A stretch of DNA of 64,000 bases from Sedimentisphaerales bacterium (lineage in GTDB: Bacteria; Planctomycetota; Phycisphaerae; Sedimentisphaerales; SG8-4). The DNA lies in contig JAFGJR010000104.1 of NCBI GenBank assembly GCA_016928975.1, positions 1 through 64,000 on the forward strand. Reading direction: 5' to 3'. The position numbers were made by a program, and so were the translations under genes. Below are positions 1 through 8,720 of the stretch, piece by piece. Every line of letters begins with the position of its first letter. Within the stretch, counting starts at the first letter, position 1. Under the pieces are notes generated by a model. It saw only the letters and a list, made by a program, of their open reading frames with translations, searched no databases and was not told where the DNA came from.

Positions 1-474
1 GAGCTGTACAATCCGACGACGCAGGCGGTCGCTTTGACGACGCAGAGCGTCGGCTGGCGATTGAATGGCGCAGTGGACTACAACTTCCCGGCGAACAGCA
101 TGATTCCCGCCGGTGGTCGAATCGTGGTGATGGGTTTCGATCCGCAGGCCGAGCCTACTCGTGCGACGGCCTTCGCCTCCGCCTACGGCGGACAATTCAC
201 GGCGAACGTGAATCTCTTCGGCCCCTGGCAGGGGAACCTGTCGAATCAAGGGGAACGAGTCGCGATGGAGAAGCCACTGGTGAGCGTCGACCCGGCGGAC
301 GACGTCGGCTGGGTGATCCTGGACGAAGTGATCTACAGTCCGGTCGCTCCCTGGCCGGGCGGCACCGACGCGACAGGCGACGCTCTGCAAAGGCAGCACG
401 CCGACGAGACCCACAGCGGCAACAACCCGGCGAACTGGCTGCCCGCCGTCCCGACCCCCGGCAGAGCCCCGTAG
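1..474 (+). CDS. Lamin-tail-domain protein, C-terminal fragment
   Basis: Frame 1 is open from the first base, so the gene starts outside the window. The visible 157 residues open with ELYNP, the typical entry of a lamin tail domain (an Ig-like fold found in many secreted bacterial proteins). They continue with hydrophobic strands around residues 30-70 and a GGTDATGDALQR stretch near the end that is typical of the fold's last strand. The protein ends PTPGRAP with no sorting signal or anchor after the domain. An extracellular structural or binding role is inferred from the family; no enzymatic motif is visible in this part. Confidence 0.7.
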   Translation, partial: ELYNPTTQAVALTTQSVGWRLNGAVDYNFPANSMIPAGGRIVVMGFDPQAEPTRATAFASAYGGQFTANVNLFGPWQGNLSNQGERVAMEKPLVSVDPADDVGWVILDEVIYSPVAPWPGGTDATGDALQRQHADETHSGNNPANWLPAVPTPGRAP

Positions 475-808
475 CAAGGGACAGGGATCAGGGCTCGGGG
501 GTCAGCAGGTGTTTGAGAAGTCGATTCATCGTAGCATGGGCATCTTGCCCATGAGTCACAGGGCCATCCTGGCCCTGCCAAGCATCGACTTTCTGCACGG
601 GCGAGACGCCCGTGATACACACGGGCAGGATGCCCGTGCTGCTTTTCAAACACCTTCTCAGGGATCAGGTGCATAGGGGACCGTCGTGACGGAACACCGG
701 GGGCCGGGTACGCATCTTGAGCTGTGTCCGGAGCAGACGTTGTGGGGCTCCGGGCGAGAAGGTGGCCGAGGCTGGCGCTGGCCGGCTTCTGTTTGAAGGA
801 GCGGGAGC
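475..808. repeat. Non-coding gap with a palindrome-rich repeat element (507-655)
   Basis: Four 19-base palindromes, each with 8-bp stems and a 3-base loop, lie at 535-553, 559-577, 596-614 and 620-638. They form two pairs with 5-base gaps inside each pair. A 14-base inverted repeat (AGGTGTTTGAGAAG at 507-520; its complement with one mismatch at 642-655) bounds the cluster. An 8-base inverted repeat AAGTCGAT/ATCGACTT (519-526, 584-591) is nested inside. The 11-base direct repeat CAGGGATCAGG lies outside at 482-492 and 659-669. No convincing gene is seen in 475-808. The layout resembles REP/REPIN or MITE-like elements, but copy number cannot be judged from one window. Confidence 0.7.
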
Positions 809-2959
809 ATGAGCGGAAATCGCATCCAGTTTGTCTGCGTGTGCCTGGCGCTGCTGGGCGTGAGCTCCACGACCTTCGCAGTAGAGTTCGCCGGCGGCAC
901 CGGCACACCTGCCGATCCCTACCGGATCGTCACGGCAGAGCAGTTGGTCGGGATGGGTGAGGATCCGAATCTACACGATAAGCACTTCCTGTTGGTTGCG
1001 GATATCGATCTTGACCCAAACCTGCCGGGAGGAAGGGTCCATGATGAGGCGGTGATCGCGTGGTTCACTTGGGTCTATCGGGGCGGGCGGCCCTACTCCA
1101 AAGCTGCTGTGTCCTTCTCCGGCTTCTTCGACGGCAACCAGCATGTCATCCGCAACTGCGTGATTCAGAAGCGGGACAGCACGTCCCACACCGGTCTGTT
1201 TGCCTCCATTGGCGAGGAAGGTATAGTCTGTGAGCTAAGTCTTGAAGGCGTCCGGGTTGTAGATGTCGAGAAGACCGCACGAGCCAGTCCCTCCTGTGGC
1301 GCGTTGGCAGGCGAGAACTCAGGATGTATCATCGGCTGTTCTGCCGAAGGGAATATCGAGTGTGGTGCTGGTCTGGTCGGAGAGAATTCCGGCACTATTG
1401 AGTATTCCTGTGCCAGTGCCACAGCCAGGGGCGGCGGTCTGGTGCGAGAGAACACGGGGACAATCAGGGCGTGTTATGCCACAGGAAATGTCGCTGCATC
1501 ACCCGATGTGGATACCTCGACCGCCTCGTTTGCCGGAGGGCTTGTCGGGATGAACGGCGGCACCATCTCCGACTGCTACGCCACTGGCGCTGTTGCTGCT
1601 TACGACTACCATTATTGTCATTCCGGCGGCCTTGTCGGCAGGGACTATGTGGGCAGCAGCAGCGGATCAGGCAAGATCACTCGTTGTTACGCCACTGGCG
1701 GCGGAGGTTATGCCCTGGCAGACAGAGGCTCGTATTGGGGGGTTCTGAACTGCTACGTCCTGCGGGCTGTCGATGGCGGCGGGGTCGATAACGGCTTCGG
1801 CATTCCGCTGACCGATGCGCAGATGCGCCGTCAGGAAAGCTTCGTGGGCTGGGACTTCGCGGGCAACGCCGGCGATGGCTCTGATGAGACTTGGATGATG
1901 CCGCCCGGCGGCGGTTATCCCGTGTTGAGGGGCATGCAGGCACCCATATTTGCCGGCAGCGGCACAGCCGACGATCCATACCTCGTTGAGTTCCGCTACC
2001 AGTTCCTCGACCTCCGGCGTCACCCCGGGGCGCACTTTCGTCTGATCGACGACATCGATCTGCAAGGCCGGTCCTTCACGTCGCCCGTGTTTGCGTGTTT
2101 CTGGGGTCATATCGATGGCGACAGACGCACCATCGGCAACTTCACTCTCACCGGCACGAAAGACATGGGATTGTTTGCCGTACTGTCCTCCGAGGGGAGC
2201 ATAATGAATCTGAACCTTCGTGGCATCCATATCATGCTGATAGCCGGACCAGGGCATCCTTATGAATCAGTGGGTGGATGGAGCGGCGCGTTGGTTGCAT
2301 ACAACCAGGGGAAGATCCTGCAGTGCTCCGCAAGCACGGAGATCACATCTCTGCTCCGCTCGGTCAAGTATATCGGCGGCCTCGTTGGTGTAAATGAATC
2401 GGGCGAGATCAGCGAGTGCGCTGTCCACTGCGCCATGATGCACGAGTCTGAACGTAGCTGGTGGGCGGCAGAGTCCTGCGGAGGGCTTGTTGGCCAGAAC
2501 CAAGGGATCATCGCTGCCTGCCATGCTTGCAGCTACGCGAACGGAGACCTTGTCGCCTTTGGAGCACTCGTGGGCGACAACGACGGAACCATCGCCAATT
2601 CCTACGCGGATGGGCATCTCTACTCTCAGCACACCTATGCCACTGGAGACGCCGACTCCTTTACAGGCGGTCTTGTTGGAGAGAACTCCGGCAGTGTCAT
2701 CAATTGCTATGCGGCCACGGTTGTCGCGGCCCCGCCAGCCAGTGGAGGCCTGATGGGTCGAGATGCCAAGGGCACGATTGCCAGTTCCTATTTCCTGTCC
2801 AGCGAAGACGGCGGCGGGCCAAACAACGGACTGGGTATTACCCTGACGGACGGTCAGATGCGACAGCAAACCAGCTTCATCGGCTGGGACTTCGAGGATA
2901 TCTGGATGATTGCCGACGGGGAGAGCTATCCCCGGCTCCGGTGGGAAACGGCACGGTGA
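809..2959 (+). CDS. Secreted GLUG-repeat protein
   Basis: A 716-residue protein with an N-terminal signal peptide (hydrophobic residues 7-24, likely cleaved near TTFA). It carries many GLUG-type repeats of the form GGLVG-N-G-I-x-x-C-YA, for example near residues 245-265 and 625-645. The protein is an internal duplication. Each half starts with a GSGTxDDPY/GTGTPADPY entry, runs through a D-I-D-L strand and the GLUG repeats, and closes with LTDAQMRRQ or LTDGQMRQQ followed by F-x-GWDF. GLUG repeats form beta-helix-like stalks in secreted adhesin-like proteins, so a surface or extracellular role is inferred. The start is supported by GGAG about 5 bases upstream (cgggagcATG). No catalytic motif, dockerin or PEP-CTERM anchor is visible. 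Confidence 0.8.
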   Translation: MSGNRIQFVCVCLALLGVSSTTFAVEFAGGTGTPADPYRIVTAEQLVGMGEDPNLHDKHFLLVADIDLDPNLPGGRVHDEAVIAWFTWVYRGGRPYSKAAVSFSGFFDGNQHVIRNCVIQKRDSTSHTGLFASIGEEGIVCELSLEGVRVVDVEKTARASPSCGALAGENSGCIIGCSAEGNIECGAGLVGENSGTIEYSCASATARGGGLVRENTGTIRACYATGNVAASPDVDTSTASFAGGLVGMNGGTISDCYATGAVAAYDYHYCHSGGLVGRDYVGSSSGSGKITRCYATGGGGYALADRGSYWGVLNCYVLRAVDGGGVDNGFGIPLTDAQMRRQESFVGWDFAGNAGDGSDETWMMPPGGGYPVLRGMQAPIFAGSGTADDPYLVEFRYQFLDLRRHPGAHFRLIDDIDLQGRSFTSPVFACFWGHIDGDRRTIGNFTLTGTKDMGLFAVLSSEGSIMNLNLRGIHIMLIAGPGHPYESVGGWSGALVAYNQGKILQCSASTEITSLLRSVKYIGGLVGVNESGEISECAVHCAMMHESERSWWAAESCGGLVGQNQGIIAACHACSYANGDLVAFGALVGDNDGTIANSYADGHLYSQHTYATGDADSFTGGLVGENSGSVINCYAATVVAAPPASGGLMGRDAKGTIASSYFLSSEDGGGPNNGLGITLTDGQMRQQTSFIGWDFEDIWMIADGESYPRLRWETAR

Positions 2960-3002
2960 CGTCTCAGGACCAACCGGCTGGCAGCGAGTTTGAAGATAAA
3001 CC

Positions 3003-3030
3003 TTGTCTTCTCTGCGCGGGGAGGTAGAAT
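3003..3030 (+). promoter_or_regulatory. Candidate sigma70 promoter of the GH144 gene
   Basis: TTGTCT (3003-3008), a 16-base spacer, and TAGAAT (3025-3030; 5 of 6 consensus bases). It lies about 60 bases before the start at 3092. Predicted by eye only. Confidence 0.4.
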
Positions 3031-3091
3031 AGACGTGTGACACCGTGTCATTTGGGTCGAAGATACAGGATTGCACGGTAGGAGATGAGCG

Positions 3092-5308
3092 ATGAGCAGG
3101 AAGGTCCTTGGGACGGCGATAGCGGCGATGATATTCGTCCTTTTGTCGGCACACGTGAGTCTTGCGCCGGCAGATGAGGCAGTTCCTGTCGGCCACTGGA
3201 AACTGGACGGCAATGCCAGGGACAGCGCCGGCAGTAACCACGGCACGCTCATCGGCAATCCGACCTGGCTGGACGATTTGGAGCGAGGCTGGTGTCTGGA
3301 CCTGGATGGCGACGGGGACTGCGTCGATGTCGGCGACGACCCGTCCCTTACGTTCACAGAGGAGATCACGGTTGCGTGCTGGATCAAGGTCCGCCGGTTC
3401 GACAGGAACTGGAATGCGATCCTCACCAAGGGGGATGACTGGGTGCTGGCGCGGACCCGCGATGACAATCGAGTCGCTTTTCTTTGCCTGGGCCTGAGCG
3501 GAGGGGGCTGGCCGGAAGTCTACAGCGGCGACGTGAACGACGGGGAATGGCACCATATCGCCGGCGCGTATGACGGCGCCAAGCTTGACATCTATCAGGA
3601 CGGCATTTGTACGGATTCCAGGACGCTGCGGGGCAGCATCAATCGCAATTGGAGCCGGGTCCTTATCGGCGAAAATAGCCAGGCGGTCAACCGCTTCTGG
3701 AACGGCTTCCTCGATGACGTGCGACTCTACAATCGAGCCCTCACGGCGGAGGAGATCGGCACTCTGGCGGAGATCGAGCCGGTGGCTCCCCCTCCGCCTC
3801 CGCCGGCTCCCCACGACGTCATCGCCGTCGGTCACGACAGCAGAGTCGACCTGCGATGGTCGTTCCGGGCGGATCCCAACCTGGAAGGGTACAACGTCTA
3901 TCGCGCGGACTGCCCGGAGGGCCCGTTCACCAAGGTCAACAAATCGATTCACAAGCTCCCGGTCTACAGCGACTTCTTCGGCGTCAACGACCGGACGTAT
4001 TGCTACCAGGTCAAAGCGGCGGCCATACGCGGCGGGGGGGAGTCCGACCCTTCGAACCTCGTCTCTGCTTGCTCCGTCGCGATGACCGACGAGCAGCTTC
4101 TTACCTCCGTGCAGGAAGCGACCTTTCGATATTTCTGGGATTACGGCCACCCGGTCAGCGGACTGGCCAGGGAAGGGTGCGGGTTCAGTCACAGCAGCGA
4201 CACCTGCACCTCCGGCGGCACCGGCATGGACCTGATGGCGATTTGCGTTGGCGCCGAGCGCGGATTCGTCACTCGAGCTGAGGCGGCTGCCCGCGTCCTG
4301 CAAATTCTGACCTTCCTGGAGGACAAGGCTTCTCGCTTCCACGGCGCCTGGTCGCACTGGATTCACGGCGTCACAGGCGTAACCAAGCCGTTCAGCCAGT
4401 ACGATGACGGTGGCGACCTGGTCGAGACCGCTTACGTCGTGCAGGGAATGCTGACGGTGCGGCGGTACTTCGACGACGCCAACGACCCTGTGGAGACGGA
4501 GATCCGCCAGAGGGCCACCGGGATGTGGGAGACAGTCGAGTGGGACTGGTATCGCCAACTGTCACGGAGCGACGTGCTGTACTGGCACTGGTCCCCCAAC
4601 TACGGCTGGAAGATCAACATGCCCGTTCGCGGCTACAATGAGTGCATGATCGTCTATCTCCTGGCGGTCGCCTCGCCGACGCATCCGGTGCCGGCCTCGT
4701 GCTATACCCGCGGCTGGGCCAAGTCGTCGGACTACGCCAACGGGAACACCTACTATGGCTACAAGCAATGGGTAGGCCCCGAGAAGGGGGGGCCGCTGTT
4801 CTTCACTCACTACAGTTTCCTGGGCTTCGACCCGCGCAACAGAAGCGACGGCTTCTGCAACTACTTCGACAACAGCCGGAACATATCGCTGATCCACCAC
4901 GCCTATTGCATGGAGAATCCCCACGGCTATGCCGGCTACAGTGACCTGGTGTGGGGCCTGACGGCCAGCTTCAATCCGTGGGGCTACAGCGCCCATTCCC
5001 CGACCAGCGATAACGGCACGATTGCACCCACGGCGGCGCTGAGCGCCATGCCTTACACGCCCAGCGAGTCCCTGGCGACTCTGAGGCACCTCTACCACAC
5101 GTATGGCCCGGATCTGTGGGGGCCTTTCGGTTTCCTCGACGCGTTCAATTTGACGCAGAACTGGTTCGCACCGGGCTACGTGGCGATCGACCAGGGGCCC
5201 ATCGTCGTCATGATCGAGAACTACCGCAGCCAGTTGTGCTGGAATCTGTTCATGGCCAACCCGGAGATCCAGCCGATGCTGAACGCGATCGGTTGGACAC
5301 ATCCTTAG
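3092..5308 (+). CDS. Secreted LamG-FN3-GH144 (glycoamylase-like) beta-glucanase
   Basis: A 738-residue exported protein. Residues 1-28 are a signal peptide. Residues about 30-225 are a LamG/concanavalin-like domain (VGHWKLDGNARDSAGS; later FLDDVRLYNRALTAEEI). A proline linker follows (about 231-240), then an FN3-like domain (about 240-330). A C-terminal glycoamylase-like/GH144 domain (about 335-735) shows FRYFWDYGHP, YDDGGDLVETAYVVQG and NAIGW near the end. GH144 enzymes of known activity are endo-beta-1,2-glucanases, so beta-1,2-glucan cleavage is the best guess; related glycoamylase-like proteins are uncharacterised. The LamG and FN3 domains probably bind or space the substrate. The start follows GGAG at 3081-3084. 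Confidence 0.8.
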   Translation: MSRKVLGTAIAAMIFVLLSAHVSLAPADEAVPVGHWKLDGNARDSAGSNHGTLIGNPTWLDDLERGWCLDLDGDGDCVDVGDDPSLTFTEEITVACWIKVRRFDRNWNAILTKGDDWVLARTRDDNRVAFLCLGLSGGGWPEVYSGDVNDGEWHHIAGAYDGAKLDIYQDGICTDSRTLRGSINRNWSRVLIGENSQAVNRFWNGFLDDVRLYNRALTAEEIGTLAEIEPVAPPPPPPAPHDVIAVGHDSRVDLRWSFRADPNLEGYNVYRADCPEGPFTKVNKSIHKLPVYSDFFGVNDRTYCYQVKAAAIRGGGESDPSNLVSACSVAMTDEQLLTSVQEATFRYFWDYGHPVSGLAREGCGFSHSSDTCTSGGTGMDLMAICVGAERGFVTRAEAAARVLQILTFLEDKASRFHGAWSHWIHGVTGVTKPFSQYDDGGDLVETAYVVQGMLTVRRYFDDANDPVETEIRQRATGMWETVEWDWYRQLSRSDVLYWHWSPNYGWKINMPVRGYNECMIVYLLAVASPTHPVPASCYTRGWAKSSDYANGNTYYGYKQWVGPEKGGPLFFTHYSFLGFDPRNRSDGFCNYFDNSRNISLIHHAYCMENPHGYAGYSDLVWGLTASFNPWGYSAHSPTSDNGTIAPTAALSAMPYTPSESLATLRHLYHTYGPDLWGPFGFLDAFNLTQNWFAPGYVAIDQGPIVVMIENYRSQLCWNLFMANPEIQPMLNAIGWTHP

Positions 5309-5381
5309 GGTCTGCCCGCCTTCGAATACCCTCCGACAGGGCGCGAGTCTCGCGGAATGGCAGAAACACACCCGGAGTGCT

Positions 5382-5410
5382 TTGCGTAACAGGCCGCGAG
5401 AAGATAGAAT
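5382..5410 (+). promoter_or_regulatory. Candidate promoter of the ABC exporter operon
   Basis: TTGCGT (5382-5387), a 17-base spacer and TAGAAT (5405-5410; 5 of 6). The -35 is weak. Its position argues against translation starting at 5382 and for the start at 5484. Confidence 0.35.
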
Positions 5411-5483
5411 GCGGGCCGAGTATTTGCCGGCTCATCGAAGGCATGCGTCATCGCACGGCCGGGAGTGGTTCAGAGAAGTGTGC

Positions 5484-6410
5484 ATGGTAGTCATCAGGAT
5501 TCACAATGTTGGCAAGACATTCGGCACAGTCTGTGCTGTGTGCGATCTGAGCTTCGAGGTCGAGGAGAGCACGTGTTTCGGCCTTTTGGGGCCGAATGGG
5601 GCGGGCAAGACGACCATGATGAAGATGATCTACGGCCGGAGCCGACGCAACAACCATGACGGCGGGATCATCGACGTCTTCGGATACGATCCGGCACGCG
5701 ACGAGCTGGCCATCAAGGCGCTCTCCGGCGTCGTGCCGCAGGAGAACAACCTCGACGAGGAGCTGAACGTCCTCCAGAACCTGATGATCTACTCCAAGTT
5801 TTACGGCCTGCCCGGCAAGGTGGCTCGGCAGCGGATTGCAGCGCTCCTGGATTTCCTGGAGCTGTCGGAGAAGGTGGGGGCAAGGATCAAGGAACTGTCC
5901 GGCGGCATGCAGAGGCGACTGGTCATCGCCCGGGCGCTGCTGAACAATCCCAGGCTGCTCATCCTCGACGAGCCGACCACCGGCCTGGACCCGCAGGTCC
6001 GCCACGTCATCTGGGACAAGCTCCGGCAGCTCAGGGCCCAGGGAACCACCATCCTGCTGACGACCCACTACATGGAAGAGGCGTTCCAGATCTGCGACCG
6101 GGTTCTGATCATGGACAAGGGCAGGAAGGTCCTGGAGGACGACCCGCACAGACTGCTGGCGGACAACATTGAAGCCTATGTCATGGAGGTCCCGATCGCC
6201 AGCGGTACGCCGGTCATTCACGGATCGGATCTGCCGAGGGACGTCCGCCTGGACCGGACGGAGGGGACCATGCGATTCTATGCCGACCGGATCGATCCGC
6301 TCAAGGACCTTGCCGACAGGTTCTCCGGCAACCACTATTACCTCAGGCAATCGACTCTGGAGGACGTGTTCCTCAAGGCGACCGGGAGGGTGCTCAATGA
6401 GGAGCAGTAG
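5484..6410 (+). CDS. ABC transporter ATP-binding protein, NodI/DrrA type
   Basis: A 308-residue nucleotide-binding subunit. It shows Walker A GPNGAGKTT, signature LSGGMQRR, Walker B LLILDEPTTGLDP and H-loop TTHYMEEA, followed by a C-terminal DrrA-like extension (about 225-308). The reading frame is open to 5382, but MVVIRIHNVGKTF at 5484 matches the family N-terminus and a promoter-like sequence lies at 5382-5410. It overlaps the permease gene by 14 bases, so the two form one exporter. Such pairs export lipids, lipo-oligosaccharides, polysaccharides or drugs; the substrate here is unknown. Confidence 0.88.
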   Translation: MVVIRIHNVGKTFGTVCAVCDLSFEVEESTCFGLLGPNGAGKTTMMKMIYGRSRRNNHDGGIIDVFGYDPARDELAIKALSGVVPQENNLDEELNVLQNLMIYSKFYGLPGKVARQRIAALLDFLELSEKVGARIKELSGGMQRRLVIARALLNNPRLLILDEPTTGLDPQVRHVIWDKLRQLRAQGTTILLTTHYMEEAFQICDRVLIMDKGRKVLEDDPHRLLADNIEAYVMEVPIASGTPVIHGSDLPRDVRLDRTEGTMRFYADRIDPLKDLADRFSGNHYYLRQSTLEDVFLKATGRVLNEEQ

Positions 6411-7188
6411 CGCGGTCACCTATCCCTCACTGGCTCAGAGGCTCTTCAGCGTCTGGTACCGGCACACTCGTGTATACACGAAGAACCTGATCAGCAACGG
6501 TTTGCCGCCGTTTCTGGAGCCGCTGCTGTTCCTGCTGGGCGTCGGCCTGGGGCTGGGCCAGTACGTCACCAGCAGCATGGAGGGGCTTTCCTACATAGAT
6601 TTTCTCGGGACCGGCTTGCTGGTCACTGCCGCCATGTTCACCGCGGCCTACGAGTGCACCTTTGGCACGTTCATCCGCCTGGAATTCGAGAAGGTGTACG
6701 ACGGCATGCTCGCCGCGCCGATCACCGTCAACGACCTGATCGTGGGAGAGATCATCTGGGTCGGCACGAAGGGCCTGTTCTTCACCTTCGCTGTGCTATG
6801 CATCCTGACGCTTTTCGGGATCACTCATTTGCCCGAGAGCCTGCTGTCTCCATTGGTCGGCTTCCTCACGGGCCTGATGTTCGCCACGCTGTCACTGTGG
6901 ATCACATCGTTCGTCAAGACGATCAACCACTTCAATTTCTATCTCACCGGCATCGTCTCCCCGATGTTTTTCTTCTCCGGCGTCGTCTTCCCGATCAGCA
7001 ATCTGCCGCGCTCCGTGCAGTTCATCGCCGAGATCGTGCCGCTGACACATGCGGTCTATCTGGCGCGGGCGGTCTGTACGAATCACTACCGGTTGAGGCT
7101 GCTGGCCGATCTGCTCTACGTTGCCGTATTCATTGTGGTCTTCGGGTGGCTGGCCATCCGGCGGCTTCGACGCCGGCTGATCACCTGA
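6397..7188 (+). CDS. ABC-2 type permease, NodJ/DrrB type
   Basis: A 263-residue integral membrane subunit with about six hydrophobic helices, for example FLEPLLFLLGVGLGLG and YLTGIVSPMFFFSGVVFP. The latter, with the following LPRSVQFIAEIVPLTHAVYL, is typical of NodJ-type ABC-2 permeases. The start ATG lies inside the end of the ATPase gene (14-base overlap), suggesting translational coupling. The frame extends upstream, but that part reads as the ATPase's alternative frame. It partners with the preceding ATPase; the exported substrate is unknown. Confidence 0.85.
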   Translation: MRSSSAVTYPSLAQRLFSVWYRHTRVYTKNLISNGLPPFLEPLLFLLGVGLGLGQYVTSSMEGLSYIDFLGTGLLVTAAMFTAAYECTFGTFIRLEFEKVYDGMLAAPITVNDLIVGEIIWVGTKGLFFTFAVLCILTLFGITHLPESLLSPLVGFLTGLMFATLSLWITSFVKTINHFNFYLTGIVSPMFFFSGVVFPISNLPRSVQFIAEIVPLTHAVYLARAVCTNHYRLRLLADLLYVAVFIVVFGWLAIRRLRRRLIT

Positions 7189-7215
7189 GCGACGGAGGAA
7201 TCAAGGTCGCGCGTT

Positions 7216-7692
7216 ATGGCACAGATTATCTTGTCCGGTCATGAACTGATTAGCCTTCTGCAGGCGAACGCGCAGATTCCGCCACAGATTCTTGATATCG
7301 CGGCGGAAGAGGGGGAGATCCGGCTCAAGGTCCGCACCGACTGGCCTATCCTGAAGTCGATCCGGGTGGGGATGAGGTTCGCGGGGTTCGACAACGGGTG
7401 TCTGGTCCTGCAGCTTGCGACGAACCGGCTGACCGACAAGTTCAACTGGCTCGTGGACCGGATGATCGAGCCGCTGCAATTGGAGGAGCATGGGGGTCGG
7501 TGGGAGTATCCCCGGTTGTACATCGACGTGAACCGAATGATCCGGCGGCGGGTTCGCGGCATGACCGTCGAGAACATCGTCTTCCGTGACGGCGCGTTCC
7601 ATATCACCACGGCACATGCGCGTGTTTGCGGCGGCAACGGCGAACCCCAAACGCGGCAGGACATCGAGCCTCCCGATGCCTCGACGGCGTAG
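7216..7692 (+). CDS. Unknown 158-residue protein in the ABC exporter operon
   Basis: Not recognised. A soluble protein with no signal peptide or membrane segment. An alpha/beta N-terminal half (MAQIILSGHELISLL) is followed by amphipathic strands and a basic stretch NRMIRRRVRGM near residue 110. The last 25 residues look disordered. It starts 28 bases after the permease stop, so it probably shares the exporter transcript. It ends about 50 bases before a strong hairpin. A cytoplasmic accessory role for the exporter is possible but rests only on position. Confidence 0.6.
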   Translation: MAQIILSGHELISLLQANAQIPPQILDIAAEEGEIRLKVRTDWPILKSIRVGMRFAGFDNGCLVLQLATNRLTDKFNWLVDRMIEPLQLEEHGGRWEYPRLYIDVNRMIRRRVRGMTVENIVFRDGAFHITTAHARVCGGNGEPQTRQDIEPPDASTA

Positions 7693-7739
7693 CACAACCG
7701 CGACGCTGCGACCGCCATGCGAGAGCCCTCCCAAGCAAA

Positions 7740-7769
7740 AAGGGACGGATTCCCTAAAGTCCGTCCCTT
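7740..7769 (-). terminator. Rho-independent terminator, strongest on the minus strand
   Basis: A perfect 10-bp stem (AAGGGACGGA at 7740-7749, TCCGTCCCTT at 7760-7769) with a 10-base loop. Read on the minus strand the hairpin is followed by a run of T (AAAAA at 7737-7741 on plus), fitting termination of the minus-strand gene that ends at 7979. On the plus strand it may also stop the ABC operon, though without a good T-tract. Confidence 0.7.
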
Positions 7770-7978
7770 CCTGGTGCTCTGGTCAGGGCCAACCTCTGTG
7801 ATGGCCCTTGATGGATCCATCATTCTTTGAATTGTGCGTCCGTCTCGAACCGCGATGCGTCAATGTGCTAGTACCGTCGGAGCCTGCATCCCGCGTGCTC
7901 GCCCATATTCGAGCCTGCGAGACAGCTCCCTTTCCACTGCCATTGCCAGTAGCCTCGCACGAGAAGAGCGATCGGCCA

Positions 7979-8428
7979 CTATCGCGGCACCACGCGGATC
8001 GTCACGGTGGCCACGTGCACATTCGTGCTGCCACCAGGCTGTCCGGTCAAGCTGGCATTCTCCAGCTTCACGCACAGCTTGGCAACTCCGTACGGGGCAG
8101 TGATCGCCGCGTCGGTCAACGTGGCCGTGTAGGTGCCTCCTACCGCCCCGGTCGGCGTGATCGAGCAGCTCAGCAGCAGGTTGAAGTTGGTCTTCACCTT
8201 CACGTCGATACATCCTTCATACTTGTGGATCGTGATCTGCTGCAGCTTGATCACATCATACTGGTTGACGATCTCCATCCAGTACCCGATATCCATCACG
8301 ACCGGATAGGACGTCACCTCCAGCGGCACGAACACGGCGGGCCAGTCATGAACCTTGATCTCGCCCGCCTGCACGGTCGTTGCCAACAGAACAACGGATG
8401 CAATAACTAACAACCTTCCTCTTGACAT
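7979..8428 (-). CDS. Small secreted protein of unknown function
   Basis: A 149-residue protein. The start at 8428 is set by a good Shine-Dalgarno (AAAGGAG, 5 bases before ATG) and by the signal peptide that follows (MSRGRLLVIASVVLLATT, cleavage likely after VQA). The mature part looks all-beta. It has three Cys residues and alternating polar/hydrophobic strands, and ends VATVTIRVVPR, suggesting an Ig-like or adhesin-like fold. No family was recognised. Upstream on this strand a weak TTGACG element and an AGCCA/TGGCT inverted repeat (8469-8484) may belong to its promoter or leader. A strong terminator follows (7740-7769). Confidence 0.65.
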   Translation of the reverse strand: MSRGRLLVIASVVLLATTVQAGEIKVHDWPAVFVPLEVTSYPVVMDIGYWMEIVNQYDVIKLQQITIHKYEGCIDVKVKTNFNLLLSCSITPTGAVGGTYTATLTDAAITAPYGVAKLCVKLENASLTGQPGGSTNVHVATVTIRVVPR

Positions 8429-8674
8429 GATAACTCCTTTCATCACTATCTGACCTTCACTCCTTAAAAGCCAGTGTTTTGGCTCGTCAAGCCACAGTAT
8501 CGCTGTTCCCATTTGCGATGTGCCAACCCGCCCCGCAACCGTTTGGCGGTTTCATGCGCGCCCCCTTTACCACTCGAGGACACGTGCAGCGTCGCGTACG
8601 TGACAGCCACATGAAATCGCTCCGACCCGACACCTCCTTTCTCTTCGCCATGGAAGCCAAGTCATCAACGTTGG

Positions 8675-8702
8675 CGCCAGGGGAGTAGGGACTCCCCTGG
8701 CG
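8675..8702 (-). terminator. Strong GC-rich hairpin after a possible minus-strand gene
   Basis: A perfect 12-bp inverted repeat with a 4-base loop (arms 8675-8686 and 8691-8702, core GCCAGGGGAGT/ACTCCCCTGGC). There is no T-tract on either side, so termination is uncertain. It sits 18 bases after the stop of the possible ORF 8721-9212 and could end that transcript or act as an RNA stabiliser. Confidence 0.5.
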
Positions 8703-8720
8703 TCATTCTCCATGAGCCAC

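Noticed and set aside
507..655. CRISPR array
   Set aside because: The palindromes differ in sequence, are only four, and the spacing is 5, 18 and 5 bases; no cas genes are nearby.
2267..4558. A 763-residue open frame on the minus strand
   Set aside because: It lies opposite the GLUG and GH144 genes, which have signal peptides and clear domains; the antisense frame has no family features.
5342..5354. Palindrome CGCGAGTCTCGCG after the GH144 gene
   Set aside because: Short, with no T-tract; too weak to call as a terminator.
5382..5483. N-terminal extension of the ABC ATPase
   Set aside because: The region contains a promoter-like sequence and the family N-terminus begins at 5484.
6169..6396. 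N-terminal extension of the ABC-2 permease
   Set aside because: It is an alternative frame of the ATPase gene; the permease family start is at 6397.
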